Shown piece after piece: positions 34,556 through 45,565 of a DNA stretch of 64,000 nucleotides. The stretch lies in contig CM035806.1 in the NCBI GenBank assembly GCA_020466095.1, forward strand, positions 12,288,224 to 12,352,223. The letters run 5' to 3'. Both the position numbers and the translations under genes were made by a program. The notes below the pieces were generated by a model, which saw only the letters and a list, made by a program, of their open reading frames with translations, had not been told where the DNA came from and ran no database searches. Each line of letters opens with the position of its first letter. Within the stretch, counting starts at the first letter, position 1. The DNA comes from Chlorops oryzae. Taxonomy: Eukaryota; Arthropoda; Insecta; Diptera; Chloropidae.

Positions 34556-36322
34556 ATGCAAAAATATTTGTTGGCTAGTTTTGCCATCGCGTTTCTCTTG
34601 TCGCAAACAGAGATCGTTGAAGGATCAGGTAATTTTTTTTTTCGACGGTGGAAGGGCGGAATCATAAGCCTTTTTAAAATATTTTTTTTTTTTTCAAGGT
34701 GTCTTGGGATGTTATTGGGGAACGTGGGCAAATTATCGAACCGGAAATGGAAAGTTTCAGCCCGAAAACATTAATCCGAATTTATGCACTCACCTCTATT
34801 ATTCTTTTTTCGGCATTGAGACAAATGGTACACTCAAATCACTCGATCCATGGTTAGATGATGGTTTGGGTAAGTGCTTTTGAAATTTTTTATTTTTTTT
34901 TTATTTTTATTTAAATGAAATAGGCTTATATCCGGAACACAGAGATATTTCTAATTATTTCTTCTTATTAGGTACCATCAATAAGGCTATCGCGTTAAAA
35001 CAAGTCAATCCAAGTCTTAAAGTCATGCTATCCGTTGGAGGATGGAATGAGGGTTCACAGAAATATTCGGCAATGGCTTCTAGTAGCACGACACGATCGA
35101 ATTTTATCACGTCCGTAGTTCAATTTATCCTTCAAAGAGGATTCGATGGTTGTGATTTAGATTGGGAGTACCCGGCACAACGCGGTGGTAGTTCAGATGA
35201 TCGTGCTCGCTTTGTTACACTTTTAGCGGAGCTGAGTAATGCGTAAGCCTTAAAATGTAGTGGATCACTTCAATGTCCTAAATTCGGATTTTAATTGCAG
35301 TCTTCATTATTATGGTAAACTATTGACCGTAGCTGTTGCGGCCCCCGAGAGTTCAGCAAGCATATCCTATGACATACAACATTTCTCTCAATATGTTGAT
35401 TATATAAACGTTATGGCCTATGATTTCACTGGGACATGGGCAGGCAAAGCAGGTGCTAATGCGCCTCTTGATGGGACTGGCAATGGGCTTAATGATAAAG
35501 CCGCAATAGCATACTGGCTACAATCCGGTAGATAAATTCCCATATGTATACATATATGTATGTGTTAATTAGTAGTAACCGAACAGGTGCTCCGGCAAAC
35601 AAACTCGTTTTGGGCCTACCATTTTATGGTCGTTCTTTTACCCTGGCAAACAGTGCTCAGAACACTCCTGATTCTGCGATAAATGGCACCGGAAATGTGA
35701 GTAATTAATTTTTTCCCAACATTCTCATAGTCGTTTTGAGTAAGATTCGTTCATAACATTTCCGTAGCCTGGTCCATATACAAACGAAGCTGGCTTTTTG
35801 GGTTATAATGAGATTTGTGAGAAGCTCCAAGCTGGTTGGACTACAAACTGGGATTCTGCTCATTCGGTCCCATATGCCTATAACGGTGATCAATGGGTCA
35901 GTTACGATAATCCGCAAAGCTTAGCGCTTAAAGTGAATTACTTGAAGTCGATGGATTTAGCGGGCGCTATGGTGTGGTCCATAGAAACTGATGATTTCCG
36001 AGGTGTATGTGGAGAAAGTTTTCCATTATTGAAAACTATTAAGGCGAGCCTAGATGCCCCATCTATAGGTGTGACTTCTTCTACTACAACAACTCCATAA
36101 ATTTCATTATCTTCTATAACGTCCACTACAGTACCAAGTTCATCGACGTCTTCCTCCATAACCTGCACCCAAAACCGCAGTTTTGCTAATCCATCGAACT
36201 GCAATCGTTATTATGTCTGTGACAACGGCGTTCTTTATGATAGGCAGTGTCCAGCGGGTTTGTACTTTGATGAAAGTCTTGGTGTATGCAATTGGCCACA
36301 AAATGTGAACTGTCACTCTTAA
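34556..36322 (+). CDS. GH18 chitinase with signal peptide and C-terminal CBM14 domain
   Basis: Endochitinase that cleaves chitin, secreted. Exons 34556-34628, 34699-34869, 34972-35242, 35301-35527, 35587-35696, 35768-36068 and 36132-36322 give 447 aa. Seen: signal peptide (MQKYLLASFAIAFLL); LGCYWGTWANYR; KVMLSVGGWNEG; the catalytic DxxDxDxE in FDGCDLDWEYP; INVMAYDFTGTW; LVLGLPFYGRSF; AMVWSIETDDFRG. A Ser/Thr linker leads to a six-Cys CBM14 chitin-binding domain (CNRYYVCDNG, CPAGLYFDESLGVCNWP). If the last intron (36069-36131) is not removed, a TAA at 36098-36100 ends the protein at 394 aa without the CBM14. Which form is normal cannot be told from sequence. It resembles fly midgut or single-domain chitinases, but I cannot assign the exact paralogue. 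Confidence 0.9.
36069..36131 (+). other. Candidate 63-nt optional intron containing an in-frame stop
   Basis: The donor ATAG|GTGTGA and acceptor CCACTACAG|T enclose exactly 63 nt, so removal keeps the frame (SI to VPSSS). The TAA at 36098 lies inside. The donor is sub-optimal (T at +4), which would favour regulated or partial splicing. Confidence 0.55.
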
Positions 36323-36360
36323 ACCAGATCAATTGAAGGTCTCCACAATGTATTTATTAT

Positions 36361-36567
36361 CCCGATTCTGAATTTTCCCGGGGAACGAATTCCCGGGGAA
36401 TTTACTTTTCTCGAGTTAAAATTCTCTTTTTTTTTAAATAGGGTAAGGAAAATTATGGATATGGGTAAAATACCCATTCCCCATCAAATTTGTTCCCCCA
36501 AATACTTAAAAAAAGAAGAAATTTACTCTCGAGAAAAGTTAATTCCCCGGGAATATTCAGAATCGGG
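36361..36567. mobile_element. 207-bp palindromic MITE 3' of the chitinase gene
   Basis: CCCGATTCTGAATTTTCCCG pairs with the inverse GGGAATATTCAGAATCGGG; TACTTTTCTCGAG pairs with CTCGAGAAAAGTTA further in. It begins 39 bp after the chitinase stop codon and may be part of its 3' UTR. Confidence 0.65.
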
Positions 36568-36703
36568 CTGTATATGTTTTTATGCTTTTATTAAAATAAA
36601 ATTAAAGAATTTACCAAGCAAACAATCTGAGTCCTAAAACACTCCTATATGAATCCTATTAAGCGCCTATTAGATTAACGAACGTGGCATGTGAGCAAGG
36701 TTC

Positions 36704-36884
<181 letters not shown>

Positions 36885-37117
36885 TTGCTATTACACTATC
36901 ACTCGCGGCATATCGAACAGCATGGTAAACACAAAATATCACAAATTTTTGAAAACCATCAAACCGGGCATGTCAAACCGTAAACTACGCTATTACACAG
37001 CTGTCAAGCTAAAATATTTTCGTGCAAGTGGAAACGGTAGTGTTTTAATCAAAGTGTTTAAGCTAAACGCCATATGGAAACGCGCTATTAATCAGTTTGA
37101 TTCAAATGAAAGAAAGC

Positions 37118-37171
37118 TATCGATAGTGGATAAAGACCATCGATAGCCATGAAGTTTTGAAACTATCGATA
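37118..37171 (+). promoter_or_regulatory. Cluster of DRE-type elements upstream of the 1085-aa gene
   Basis: TATCGATA occurs at 37118-37125 and 37164-37171, with CATCGATAG between them at 37138. TATCGATA is the DREF-binding element of fly promoters for replication and growth genes. The ATG lies 88 bp downstream at 37259. Confidence 0.65.
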
Positions 37172-37258
37172 CTAACGAAAGTACCATCGTTGGTTTCCCA
37201 CCTCTACATATTTACTAATCCAATAAAAAACAGCTGTCAAATTCACTTTGTTATAAAA

Positions 37259-40200
37259 ATGGATATTTTGGACATTGACGAAATGCTTAAAGATGATTCA
37301 TTTCATTTTCTTGAAGAAAAAAATCCCGACGATGTCAGCAATATCATACAACAATGGAAAAATCAAAATTACATGCAGCAGCCGGAGCAACAACAACAAC
37401 AACAACAACAGCAACAACAACACAATGAGGCTTATAAGATTGACTCGAAAACTTTTACTCGTCCCAGAAGGTCAGCAGCGCAAAAGCTCGAAAAGCAATT
37501 CTCGAATATGGGAAGTGGTTCAGAAAGCCACCAACAATTGCAGCAACAACAACGACAGCAAGAACTCCAAGTGCCTGAAAATACTCAAAGACAGCCGATG
37601 ACACCAGTGCTCAATGTACAAATAGGTGGGAAAGTACGGACACCATTTTCGTCACGATCGATGCTTCAAGATACCTCGCCACCGTCTTCCATTTGCTCAA
37701 TGGATACCTCGCAGGATAGCTATAACATGAATAACTCCCTAATAACTTCGGCGGACTTTACGCATTTGAATTTCTTGCTCTCGACGCCTAGCGTGGAAGC
37801 AAGCTTCAATTTTAATCAACCGAACTGTGCTGGATACACATTGGGCGACATGATACGAGATCGAAAGGCTTTGGAGTCTCTAACGCTCTCTGCTGACGAT
37901 GGAACTCTCATCAAAGACTCGCAAATATCACAAATTGATGATATATCACTTTCAATGCTTAAAAGCAGTTCCGGTTGCAATAGTATGGTCAATTCGGCGG
38001 ATAGCGTGGAGTGCAATTTCAACGATCGAACCATTCAGCTATCGAATAATAATAATGCCAGCAATAGTTATCGCAATCAAACGTTCGCCAATTCAAATGA
38101 TGATAGTGTAAAAGAAGCTGTACAATGTACCAACGTGATTCAAAATAATGACTCAGTCGGTGATTCGACCTTTACTATGTTACAGAATGGCCAGTCTTTT
38201 ATAATTAATCGGCAGATGAACAAGGAGACTGAAAAAACGAACAAAAAAGAAAATCAAAATGATGAAGTTGCTGAATGTTTAATCGCATTGAAGATGACGA
38301 AAATGAATGAAACGGTTTGTCTAAGTAAATCGGATGAGCCTGAAGCTGCACCGGTTGGCAATGAGACATTCAATTGTCAGGACTTGGAAGATAATTTACG
38401 TAAGCTTCAGCATACGCCTGATCATGCCGAGAATTCGAAAAAGATGTGTGAATCAACGCCACATACGACGCGCATGCGTTGTGCTGGCAACAAAAATTCC
38501 TATACACCGGCCATAAGAAAGATCGTCGAAGATCCAAACATATCGCCAATTGTTCCAACACTAGAATCACCGAGGACAACAAAAGCTTCAGCTACGTTTT
38601 GCCAAAGTCCATTATCCCGTTACAAAGATATGGAATTACTGGAGGATATTGAATATCCTAATAAAACATTCAATTGTCGGAATAGAACACGTCAACAGGA
38701 ATTGAACGAGGAACGCGAACAGCGACACAAAAACGAAATCGAACTCCAGGATATTATGGATCTTGCTCAAGCGGAAGCAGAAATACTTGGGACAGCAAAC
38801 GCCGATGATGATGAAGAACAGTTTGAGCATATGTTGGATGAATTCAGTCGTATTAAATTAAATGCGGAGCAGCTTAAAATGCAAAAATCATTAGATAAGA
38901 TCAAGAAGCGTTTTAATTGCAGTCTCAATCAACCTGATTCGGATACGCATACTACCATTTCTAGCAGCGAATATGGCTCTGGGCTCTCGAATACATTTAC
39001 AAGCGAAACGAAGCAAGAAACTTTACGAAAGCTCCGGGATACTTTTCGCAATGATACTACAATTGAAATGTCGGGAAGTCGTTCAAATTCAAGCGATATT
39101 GGATTTAGCGCCAACGCCGGTAGTAGTGGAAGTGGCATTGCGAGCGGTAATGGCAGTTCGTTTATCGTTCCATCAATGGCGGCAAGTGGAAGCAGCAGTG
39201 GTGAAAGACTTCTTAGCCGTCGCAGTCGTTTGAACGACGATTTAAGTTTTTCACCTGTCAAACAGGCATCATCGCAATGTCCCGGGGAAACAAATACTTT
39301 GGCTATGGCGCCGAATAATCCATCTGAAAAAGAAAACTCAACAGAAAGCAATGCAATGCAGAAAGAGGGTAAGAATGATAAGAAAATTTCGATGTATTCG
39401 ACTGAGAATAGCGAAACTGCAAAGTATAAGCTAGCGGAACAGCGTGAACGCGATCGAGACCGCTTCAAGACAATTAAAATTATAAGAAATAGGAATGAAG
39501 AGAATGAAAGTGCCACTCAAACCGTTTTAAATGTGCCTTGTATCGATGATGATGATAATGATATTCATGATGATGCAGTTAATAAACAAATGGGAAATGA
39601 AAATAAGTATGAATGCATAAGCAATGAAAAGGAGTCATATCAAAATGACACACAACCGAAGCCTTCAGTATCATCGAAACGTATTTCACGTAGCGATTTG
39701 GATAACTCTGAGAAAAGAAACAATCTAATTGCTACAACTTCGAGGCCATCCGCTTTAAAGCCACCAGAAGCACGTTCGTTGTCAAGACCCCGCTATATTA
39801 GTGGTTTGCAAAAGTTCAGCGTTGTTAGCAAGGCAGTATCTGCCGGGGACTTGGATGAAAATGTTAACAACGCAGGCCCAAATGAAACGAAGACATCGCA
39901 GCTCAATAAGATTTTCGATGCACGAAGAACGCAGGCATCCGGAAATATTGACTCTGTTAAGCCGGCAAGCAATCTCAAAAGCCCAATGGGAATTAAAGCA
40001 AAATCTTTGCATAATTTGGCTTATAGCAATCAAGGACCATCGACATCTATAGCTACCAATTCACAATCGCGTATTGGTACTTTTGGCTTGAGAAAAATTA
40101 ACAGCGGTGGTTTCGGTTTTGAACAACGTACGCAGAAACATCCTCAACAGCAAGCTACTCAAATGAAACAAAAACCTTTCGATGGCTTTAAGAAACCTTT

Positions 40201-40516
40201 GCCGATGTCTGGACTGCAAAGTAACAATGCTAGACCGAATAGAACAACAGCATTAATGGCTCGTCCATCGTCCGGTTATTATAGTTTGAATGTAACAGCC
40301 AAAGTGGATAATTTTCAAACTGGAAACAACCAAGCTCCCGATCCATCCATCCAAATGCGAGCAGTGAACGCAACAAAAAGTGTTGCAACAACTTCAGCAG
40401 AAGAAACGAACGTTTCGAGAGCTATGCCTAACACGGGTATACCGAAGCCCTCTGGCCTACGTCCTCCTATAAAACGCAGCGGTTTGCCTAGACCATCCAG
40501 CATGATTAGGCGGTAA
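37259..40516 (+). CDS. Unidentified low-complexity protein, 1085 aa, single exon
   Basis: I do not recognise this protein. The open frame extends back to 37157, but the ATG at 37259 follows TATAAAA and begins the well-formed MDILDIDEMLKDDSFHFLEE. Seen: poly-Gln at residues ~40-56; a recurrent short motif TFNC or FNC (NETFNCQ, NKTFNCR, KRFNCS); a charged, probably coiled-coil stretch at ~475-550 (ELNEEREQRHKNEIELQDIM); Ser/Gly-rich DNIGF-type linker around 600-650; a KEN sequence (SEKENS) near 690; and a basic Pro/Ser C-terminus (PKPSGLRPP, RSGLPRPSSMIRR). The tail recalls microtubule-associated or EB1-binding proteins, and KEN plus DRE promoter sites would fit a cell-cycle role, but that is inference. 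Confidence 0.75.
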   Translation: MDILDIDEMLKDDSFHFLEEKNPDDVSNIIQQWKNQNYMQQPEQQQQQQQQQQQHNEAYKIDSKTFTRPRRSAAQKLEKQFSNMGSGSESHQQLQQQQRQQELQVPENTQRQPMTPVLNVQIGGKVRTPFSSRSMLQDTSPPSSICSMDTSQDSYNMNNSLITSADFTHLNFLLSTPSVEASFNFNQPNCAGYTLGDMIRDRKALESLTLSADDGTLIKDSQISQIDDISLSMLKSSSGCNSMVNSADSVECNFNDRTIQLSNNNNASNSYRNQTFANSNDDSVKEAVQCTNVIQNNDSVGDSTFTMLQNGQSFIINRQMNKETEKTNKKENQNDEVAECLIALKMTKMNETVCLSKSDEPEAAPVGNETFNCQDLEDNLRKLQHTPDHAENSKKMCESTPHTTRMRCAGNKNSYTPAIRKIVEDPNISPIVPTLESPRTTKASATFCQSPLSRYKDMELLEDIEYPNKTFNCRNRTRQQELNEEREQRHKNEIELQDIMDLAQAEAEILGTANADDDEEQFEHMLDEFSRIKLNAEQLKMQKSLDKIKKRFNCSLNQPDSDTHTTISSSEYGSGLSNTFTSETKQETLRKLRDTFRNDTTIEMSGSRSNSSDIGFSANAGSSGSGIASGNGSSFIVPSMAASGSSSGERLLSRRSRLNDDLSFSPVKQASSQCPGETNTLAMAPNNPSEKENSTESNAMQKEGKNDKKISMYSTENSETAKYKLAEQRERDRDRFKTIKIIRNRNEENESATQTVLNVPCIDDDDNDIHDDAVNKQMGNENKYECISNEKESYQNDTQPKPSVSSKRISRSDLDNSEKRNNLIATTSRPSALKPPEARSLSRPRYISGLQKFSVVSKAVSAGDLDENVNNAGPNETKTSQLNKIFDARRTQASGNIDSVKPASNLKSPMGIKAKSLHNLAYSNQGPSTSIATNSQSRIGTFGLRKINSGGFGFEQRTQKHPQQQATQMKQKPFDGFKKPLPMSGLQSNNARPNRTTALMARPSSGYYSLNVTAKVDNFQTGNNQAPDPSIQMRAVNATKSVATTSAEETNVSRAMPNTGIPKPSGLRPPIKRSGLPRPSSMIRR

Positions 40517-41104
40517 AAAATTATGTTACTATTTTTCAAGTCTGTCGAATTTCAATACATATATATATATAAAATTTTTTTAAGCATTTATTTACACATG
40601 TAATCCATATTATTATATCGTATTGAATATTATATATTTACTTTATCAATATCAAGGCGAAGGATTGTTCGAAGATCTCCTCGCATGGAAGTATGAAAAA
40701 ATTTCATGTATACAAAAATATTTGTTCGGAAAGTAAATTTTAACAAAACTTCCTCAAATTGGTCGCAATTGCTATTGGATGCTTGTATCGGCTTCTATGT
40801 AATTCAATCAAAAGAATTGTCCGAAAAAAGGAAGAATTTCTTATAATTTATTTTTATTAACAATTATGTATTTTTCAATATGTTTATTATTTCTATTTTT
40901 TTCGCAAATCATACTTGTTAAACTGATTCATCTGATTGAATAAAATTAAACGTGTTTAACCATATATCAAAGCTGTTTTTTTTCCGAATGCCCGAATGAC
41001 AAAAGTTTACTGTTGGCAACAAAAATGAACATATTAATATAATATTGTGGAACAAGAGCAATCCTTTTGAATAAGAAGCATACATCGGGAATTTATTTTG
41101 AATC
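40517..41104. other. Intergenic between convergent genes
   Basis: AT-rich 3' regions of the 1085-aa gene and mRpL54. An AATAAA lies near 40939. Nothing else is seen. Confidence 0.5.
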
Positions 41105-41656
41105 TTAAAAACGTTTCAGTTTCGCCAGTTTGTTATTACGTCTGAGAGCCATACTGCGAACACGTCTCCAGTATTGTTTGGTATTGGGATCCATTTCTTC
41201 AAGAGGTATGATACGTTCGGTATTGATTTCCCACAGCCAGTCTGGATATTCCGAGTCAGGTTTTAGCTAAAAAAATAACACCGTAATTGTTAAGTTATGT
41301 AAATCGAAATTGTGGAACACGCATCGCTAATAAATGTTTTATCTTTAACATACTTTTATGTCCTCTCCAGTTTTGTAAATATTGCTGCCACAAACATAGT
41401 TTACTAATTTATTGGGATCCGTCTCGACCGGCAGTACTTTTTTCTCCATTACAGGTCCTAATTTTCCCAATTTCTTCTTTTTCATCGCAGGAGCTGAATA
41501 AAAGAATACATACTGTTAAAGAAAAACACTAAAAAAAATACTAATCCACCAACCTGCGCCTAGACCTTTGGCGGCATAGTTGTGTGCATTTATGATCTTT
41601 GGCAATACTCGCTGGCGTAGAAGTGTAAAGCTCAACGTTAAACTTCCGAAATTCAT
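41105..41656 (-). CDS. mRpL54: Mitochondrial ribosomal protein mL54, 3 exons, 134 aa
   Basis: Component of the large subunit of the mitochondrial ribosome. Exons 41656-41554, 41493-41354 and 41266-41105 join in frame (405 nt). The N-terminus (MNFGSLTLSFTLLRQRVLPK) fits a mitochondrial presequence. The conserved part has VLPVETDPNKLVNYVCGSN, IYKTGEDIKLKPDSEYPDWL, DPNTKQYWRRVRSMALRRN and NKLAKLKRF, the order and near wording of the L54 family, and the length fits. It is convergent with the 1085-aa gene. Confidence 0.92.
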
Positions 41657-41932
41657 TCTGTCTCCGTTTGTTTTATTTATTTTTTAAATATAAAAGTTGC
41701 AAATTATATTAACTCTTGATTGTATAACCTCAAATTCATTTTGACAATGAATCAGCTGTTAAAATTAAAGTGACCATTTTCTTGAAATTATGCGTGCAAA
41801 GTAATTACTGAATTTTTTTTTTTGAGGGTTTTTTATTTTGACTGACGAGCCGATATCCATATACATACATACATCTTCTAAAATTTTCAAACTGAATATA
41901 ATGTTTTATGTACTCGAAATCATATACGGGTA

Positions 41933-42935
41933 CATGATACAAGAAAAGAAGATAGCGCCACTTCAGGCCGATGACGAAATAAATCAAAACTGTTGACATT
42001 TTGTTGTTGTTTTGCATGTTAAATCGGCTTTTTATCTTCGGATGCGAATTTTGGTTCTATTTGAAGGTTAAGACAACAGATTTTTATATCAATGTGTAAA
42101 GAAATGTTTGAAGAAAAATAGAAAAATATATTTCATTCAAAAAATCAACTTTTTCATTAATAATTTTGCATTCAAAGAGCCATTTGCTGGAAACGCGCAA
42201 GCAATTTCGTTTTCGATCGTCAGTTCGCTTTCAGCGCTGTGAGCGACAACATTGCGAGCGGAGTGTCGGAATTTTTTCCGCTGTTTTTTTTATAAACAAG
42301 AGCAAAAAACGTCCGCACTTCAGCTTCCCAGCCGGGAGTTATGGTGTATGAGCACAATGTTATGACGAAGTAGTTAGGCCAAAATAAAAACATTTGTGCA
42401 TGAAACAATTCACGAAGTGAACAGAATTGTGATAAAATGCACGATGTCAACAGATACACTTCATATATTGACATCAAAAAGCAAATATAGCAAAAAGCGT
42501 ATATAAGCACCGTGCTGTGCACATCATTCGTTGTGCTATGCACGTGTTTGACCACCAGCTGTACACAGTTCCGGCTGGGTTTCTATGCGATCGCTCCGAC
42601 GCAGCCAGACTGAAAGAGCTTTTGCGAAAATTTTTCAACAATCGAAGAAGTTGCACTTTGTACAACAAATTATGCATGAAAAAGTTATTATTTTAAGAAA
42701 CCTGAATTTTTAATTTTTCTTGCAACATTTCTCTACATACTAATGCAAAAATCGATAATAAATAATAAAAATTAAAAGAAATATGGGGATTTTAAGATAA
42801 AAAGTCGTAGAATAGCATGGGAAAACAACAACAATGCCGCTCTCTCTTTTATGTATTTCGTCATTTTCGCTCTCTGAGAGAATGCTTCAAAATAGCGGTA
42901 CCCGAAGTGGCGCTATCTTCTTTTCTTGTATCATG
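41933..42935. mobile_element. Mutator-like TIR element, copy 1, 1003 bp, 9-bp target duplication
   Basis: Ends CATGATACAAG...GATAGCGCCACTTC and the inverse GAAGTGGCGCTATC...CTTGTATCATG. The flanks carry ATACGGGTA on both sides (41924-41932 and 42936-42944), a perfect 9-bp duplication as made by MULE-type transposases. There is no transposase frame. A shorter relative lies at 57994-58726. Confidence 0.85.
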
Positions 42936-43118
42936 ATACGGGTATATGAATCCAACTGAAAAACAGAGCAGAAATTCAACAGGAAAAAGAACATGGTCAC
43001 TTTAGCCACGCGAGCGTAACAGCAGTATTTTTTTTTTTTTTTTTTCTTACATACATTATATATTTAGGTTAAGTACTGTTATTCGGCTCTAAACAGAGAA
43101 TTTGATCTTTTATCAAAA

Positions 43119-43828
43119 ATGCGTTTTCCATCCAATCGAACTTTAGCAAAAATTTGCGTTTATGGAGCTGTGGCCTCCATATCGGCAGTCATGGTGATGA
43201 AATACAAATTTGAACAACGAATTCGTAACGCTGATTTTTTTCGTTTGGCTCTTAAAACCCTACGATCACATAAGGGTATTTTATTTTTAGGATCTATTTT
43301 AACCACTGACTTTATTTTCTTAATGTCTTAGAAGAATTAAATTGTTAAAAGTCACTTAAGAACTTTTAATTTACTAATTTAATTTACTCGAATTTCTTGT
43401 ACATAAATTATATATAATTTGTTTAATGTTTTGTCAGGTGCAGTGTCACTACTTGGAGAGCCTATTAAAGAAATGGGTTTCGATTTGACAAATAAAAGTA
43501 ATGCGTGCAATGCGTTGCGAGCTCATTTTGAAGTCAGTGTGAAAGGAGCCAAGGAACGAGGTAAGACCGAAACGAACATACATTGTCCATACTTATTTTT
43601 CGAAACTTTTATTGAAAACCCCCACAAAAACAAAAAAATAATTCAAAACAAACAATAACAGGAAAAATGCATTTCTGGGCGACAAATACACAAGAAAACG
43701 GTTGGCTAATCGACCGATTGGATCTGGAACTGAAATCGGAGCCTGATAAAATATATGTACTAAAACGGCGTGACATCACCGACGAGTCACATACCACCAG
43801 TCTGGATGGAAAAATTAAAGATACTTAA
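43119..43828 (+). CDS. COA1-like cytochrome c oxidase assembly factor, 3 exons, 148 aa
   Basis: COA1/MITRAC-type proteins are small inner-membrane factors for early COX1 assembly. Exons 43119-43275, 43438-43560 and 43662-43828 join in frame. Residues ~10-27 form a membrane segment (AKICVYGAVASISAVMVM) after a short basic N-terminus. The family core is present: LLGEPIKEMGFDL, the long strand-forming FEVSVKGAKERGKMHFWAT and WLIDRLDLELKSEPDKIYVL. Identification is from the LGxPI motif, topology and length; a TIM21-like relative is an alternative. Confidence 0.8.
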
Positions 43829-43964
43829 GACCAACCGATATTCGGTGCAAATATCGTATTTCTATTAATTAAAGAAAACTTAAAAATACTATATTCCAGT
43901 AGTGTCCTATGTTCTTAGACAGTAAGAAAAATTGTTATTGAATTCAAAATTGTGAAAATAAAGT

Positions 43965-44522
43965 CCCAGCGGGAAATGTCACCCTGACATCACCGGTGAA
44001 GTCAGGGTGACAAGTCACCCTGGCATGCTTGACAATTGATAGGACGCCTAGCATGACATTTGTACAGGAGTTGGACAGTGATTTCACCGGTGACATGTCC
44101 TCCTAGGAGGAGCGATGGCGAAAAAAGCATTTAAGAGAAGCACATGCTCTTTTCTCTCTCAATGTTAATTTATAGAATCCATAGCTGGTCAGTTGAAAAC
44201 ACTCTCTTCTTTGCCCTCTCTTTGAATATTTCGAAAATTTTTAAAAATCAATTTTTAATAATTTTTGTTCGCCTCAGCCAGGGATCGAACCCGCGATCTT
44301 CGGATTCAGAGTCGAGCACTCATCATCTACGCCACATCATGCTAACGCGGAAATGACGCGAAAACCTTATTTAAATTTCAGTAGCCAATGAGAGGCAAGC
44401 ACATGAACAGCATCCCTCCACGATGACATGTCCTCCAAGATGTCATGCATGACAATGTCACCTATTTGTCATCGGTGACATCACTGGTGACTTTGTCATG
44501 CAGGAGATAATTTTCCGCTGGG
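43965..44522. mobile_element. TIR element family T2, 558 bp, with a tRNA-like sequence
   Basis: CCCAGCGGGAAATGTC at the left and TTTTCCGCTGGG at the right, with subterminal GGTGACATGTCCTCC repeats in both orientations. GT lies at both borders (AAAGT before, GTACTAC after), consistent with a 2-bp duplication at the edge of the TAC microsatellite. Like T1, it has CCCAG tips and carries a tRNA-like insert (44270-44345). No transposase. Confidence 0.75.
44270..44345 (-). other. tRNA-Gln(CTG)-like sequence inside T2
   Basis: On the minus strand GTGGCGTAGATGATGAGTGC resembles a D arm, CGACTCTGAATCCGA an anticodon arm with loop CTCTGAA (T33 and anticodon CTG present), and CGGGTTCGATCCCTG a T arm with four possible pairs. 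GACTCTGAATCC is as in real tRNA-Gln(CTG). The acceptor stem is not convincing, so this is a degenerate derivative. Confidence 0.6.
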
Positions 44523-44523
44523 G

Positions 44524-44653
<130 letters not shown>

Positions 44654-45565
44654 TATTCCATGTTTAGAAACATCTTCGAAACAAGAATGTTCAATTTTTT
44701 TGTGCATTTTATGCAACGGGCATTACAATAAAGCTATTTCGTTTTCCTACAATCAAGGGTGTTTTCAAAAACGTACTTATTTTAAATATTTACCAATGCA
44801 AATAATTCTATCTAGAACTCCCGATTCAATTTTGATATCGATCGCGAGCCTAAAAAGCATATTTCGACCCCAGAAATACTTGCACTCTATCTGATTGAAA
44901 ATAAAATACAGAATTTTTTTTTTTTCTATTTTTATTAAGTCTTTAATTTTACCAGAATTATAAAAAGGCTATATTTGCTTTTCAATTTCCATTATAAGCA
45001 CATTTTATAAAAAGACGTAAAAAGTAGCTTAGAATTTTTTTAAACGCAAAATGTTTGCGAACACTTAGAAGGAGTAAGTCCAATACCAAAGACTATATCA
45101 GTTACAATACCTTTGACTGCTTATTCGAAAACAGTTTTGGGCTTCACGACTTTCACTAGCAGCAGCAGCGCAGCAGCAGCAGCAGCAATATCAACAGCAA
45201 ATGGCGAAAGTGTATATACATAAGATTTTTTCTTCGTTTTTTTTTTTTTTTTAAGTATATGTAGACACGAAATATGCATAGGCACGAATAAGCAAGAATT
45301 CATAGATTAACATATGATTGCTATTAATAAATTTTAGGGTTTTCGCTTCATTTCAGTTTTTGTTTTTGTTATTGGTATTACTTCTTACTTGCTTTACGAC
45401 TTTGCTGCTATAGGGTGATATTTGGATAATTATTTTCCATCAATTTTTTTTTATACAAAATTTTTTGTTATTTTCGTTAGTTGATGAGGAAAGTGGGAGA
45501 GGAAAGCTATTTGGCCGTTTTACTATATTAAATTTTTTAACGACCAACTCCTCTTCCGCTTGCTC
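44654..45565. other. Intergenic, no gene seen
   Basis: AT-rich. A short CAG/CAGCAG run lies at about 45162-45190 and a T-run near 45237-45253. Confidence 0.5.

Noticed and set aside
36098..36100. Programmed stop-codon readthrough in the chitinase
   Set aside because: The context is TAA followed by A, a poor readthrough signal; the 63-nt intron explains the layout better.
37157..37258. Upstream 34-residue extension of the 1085-aa protein
   Set aside because: It overlaps the DRE promoter site at 37164, and the ATG at 37259 has better context and begins a conserved-looking sequence.
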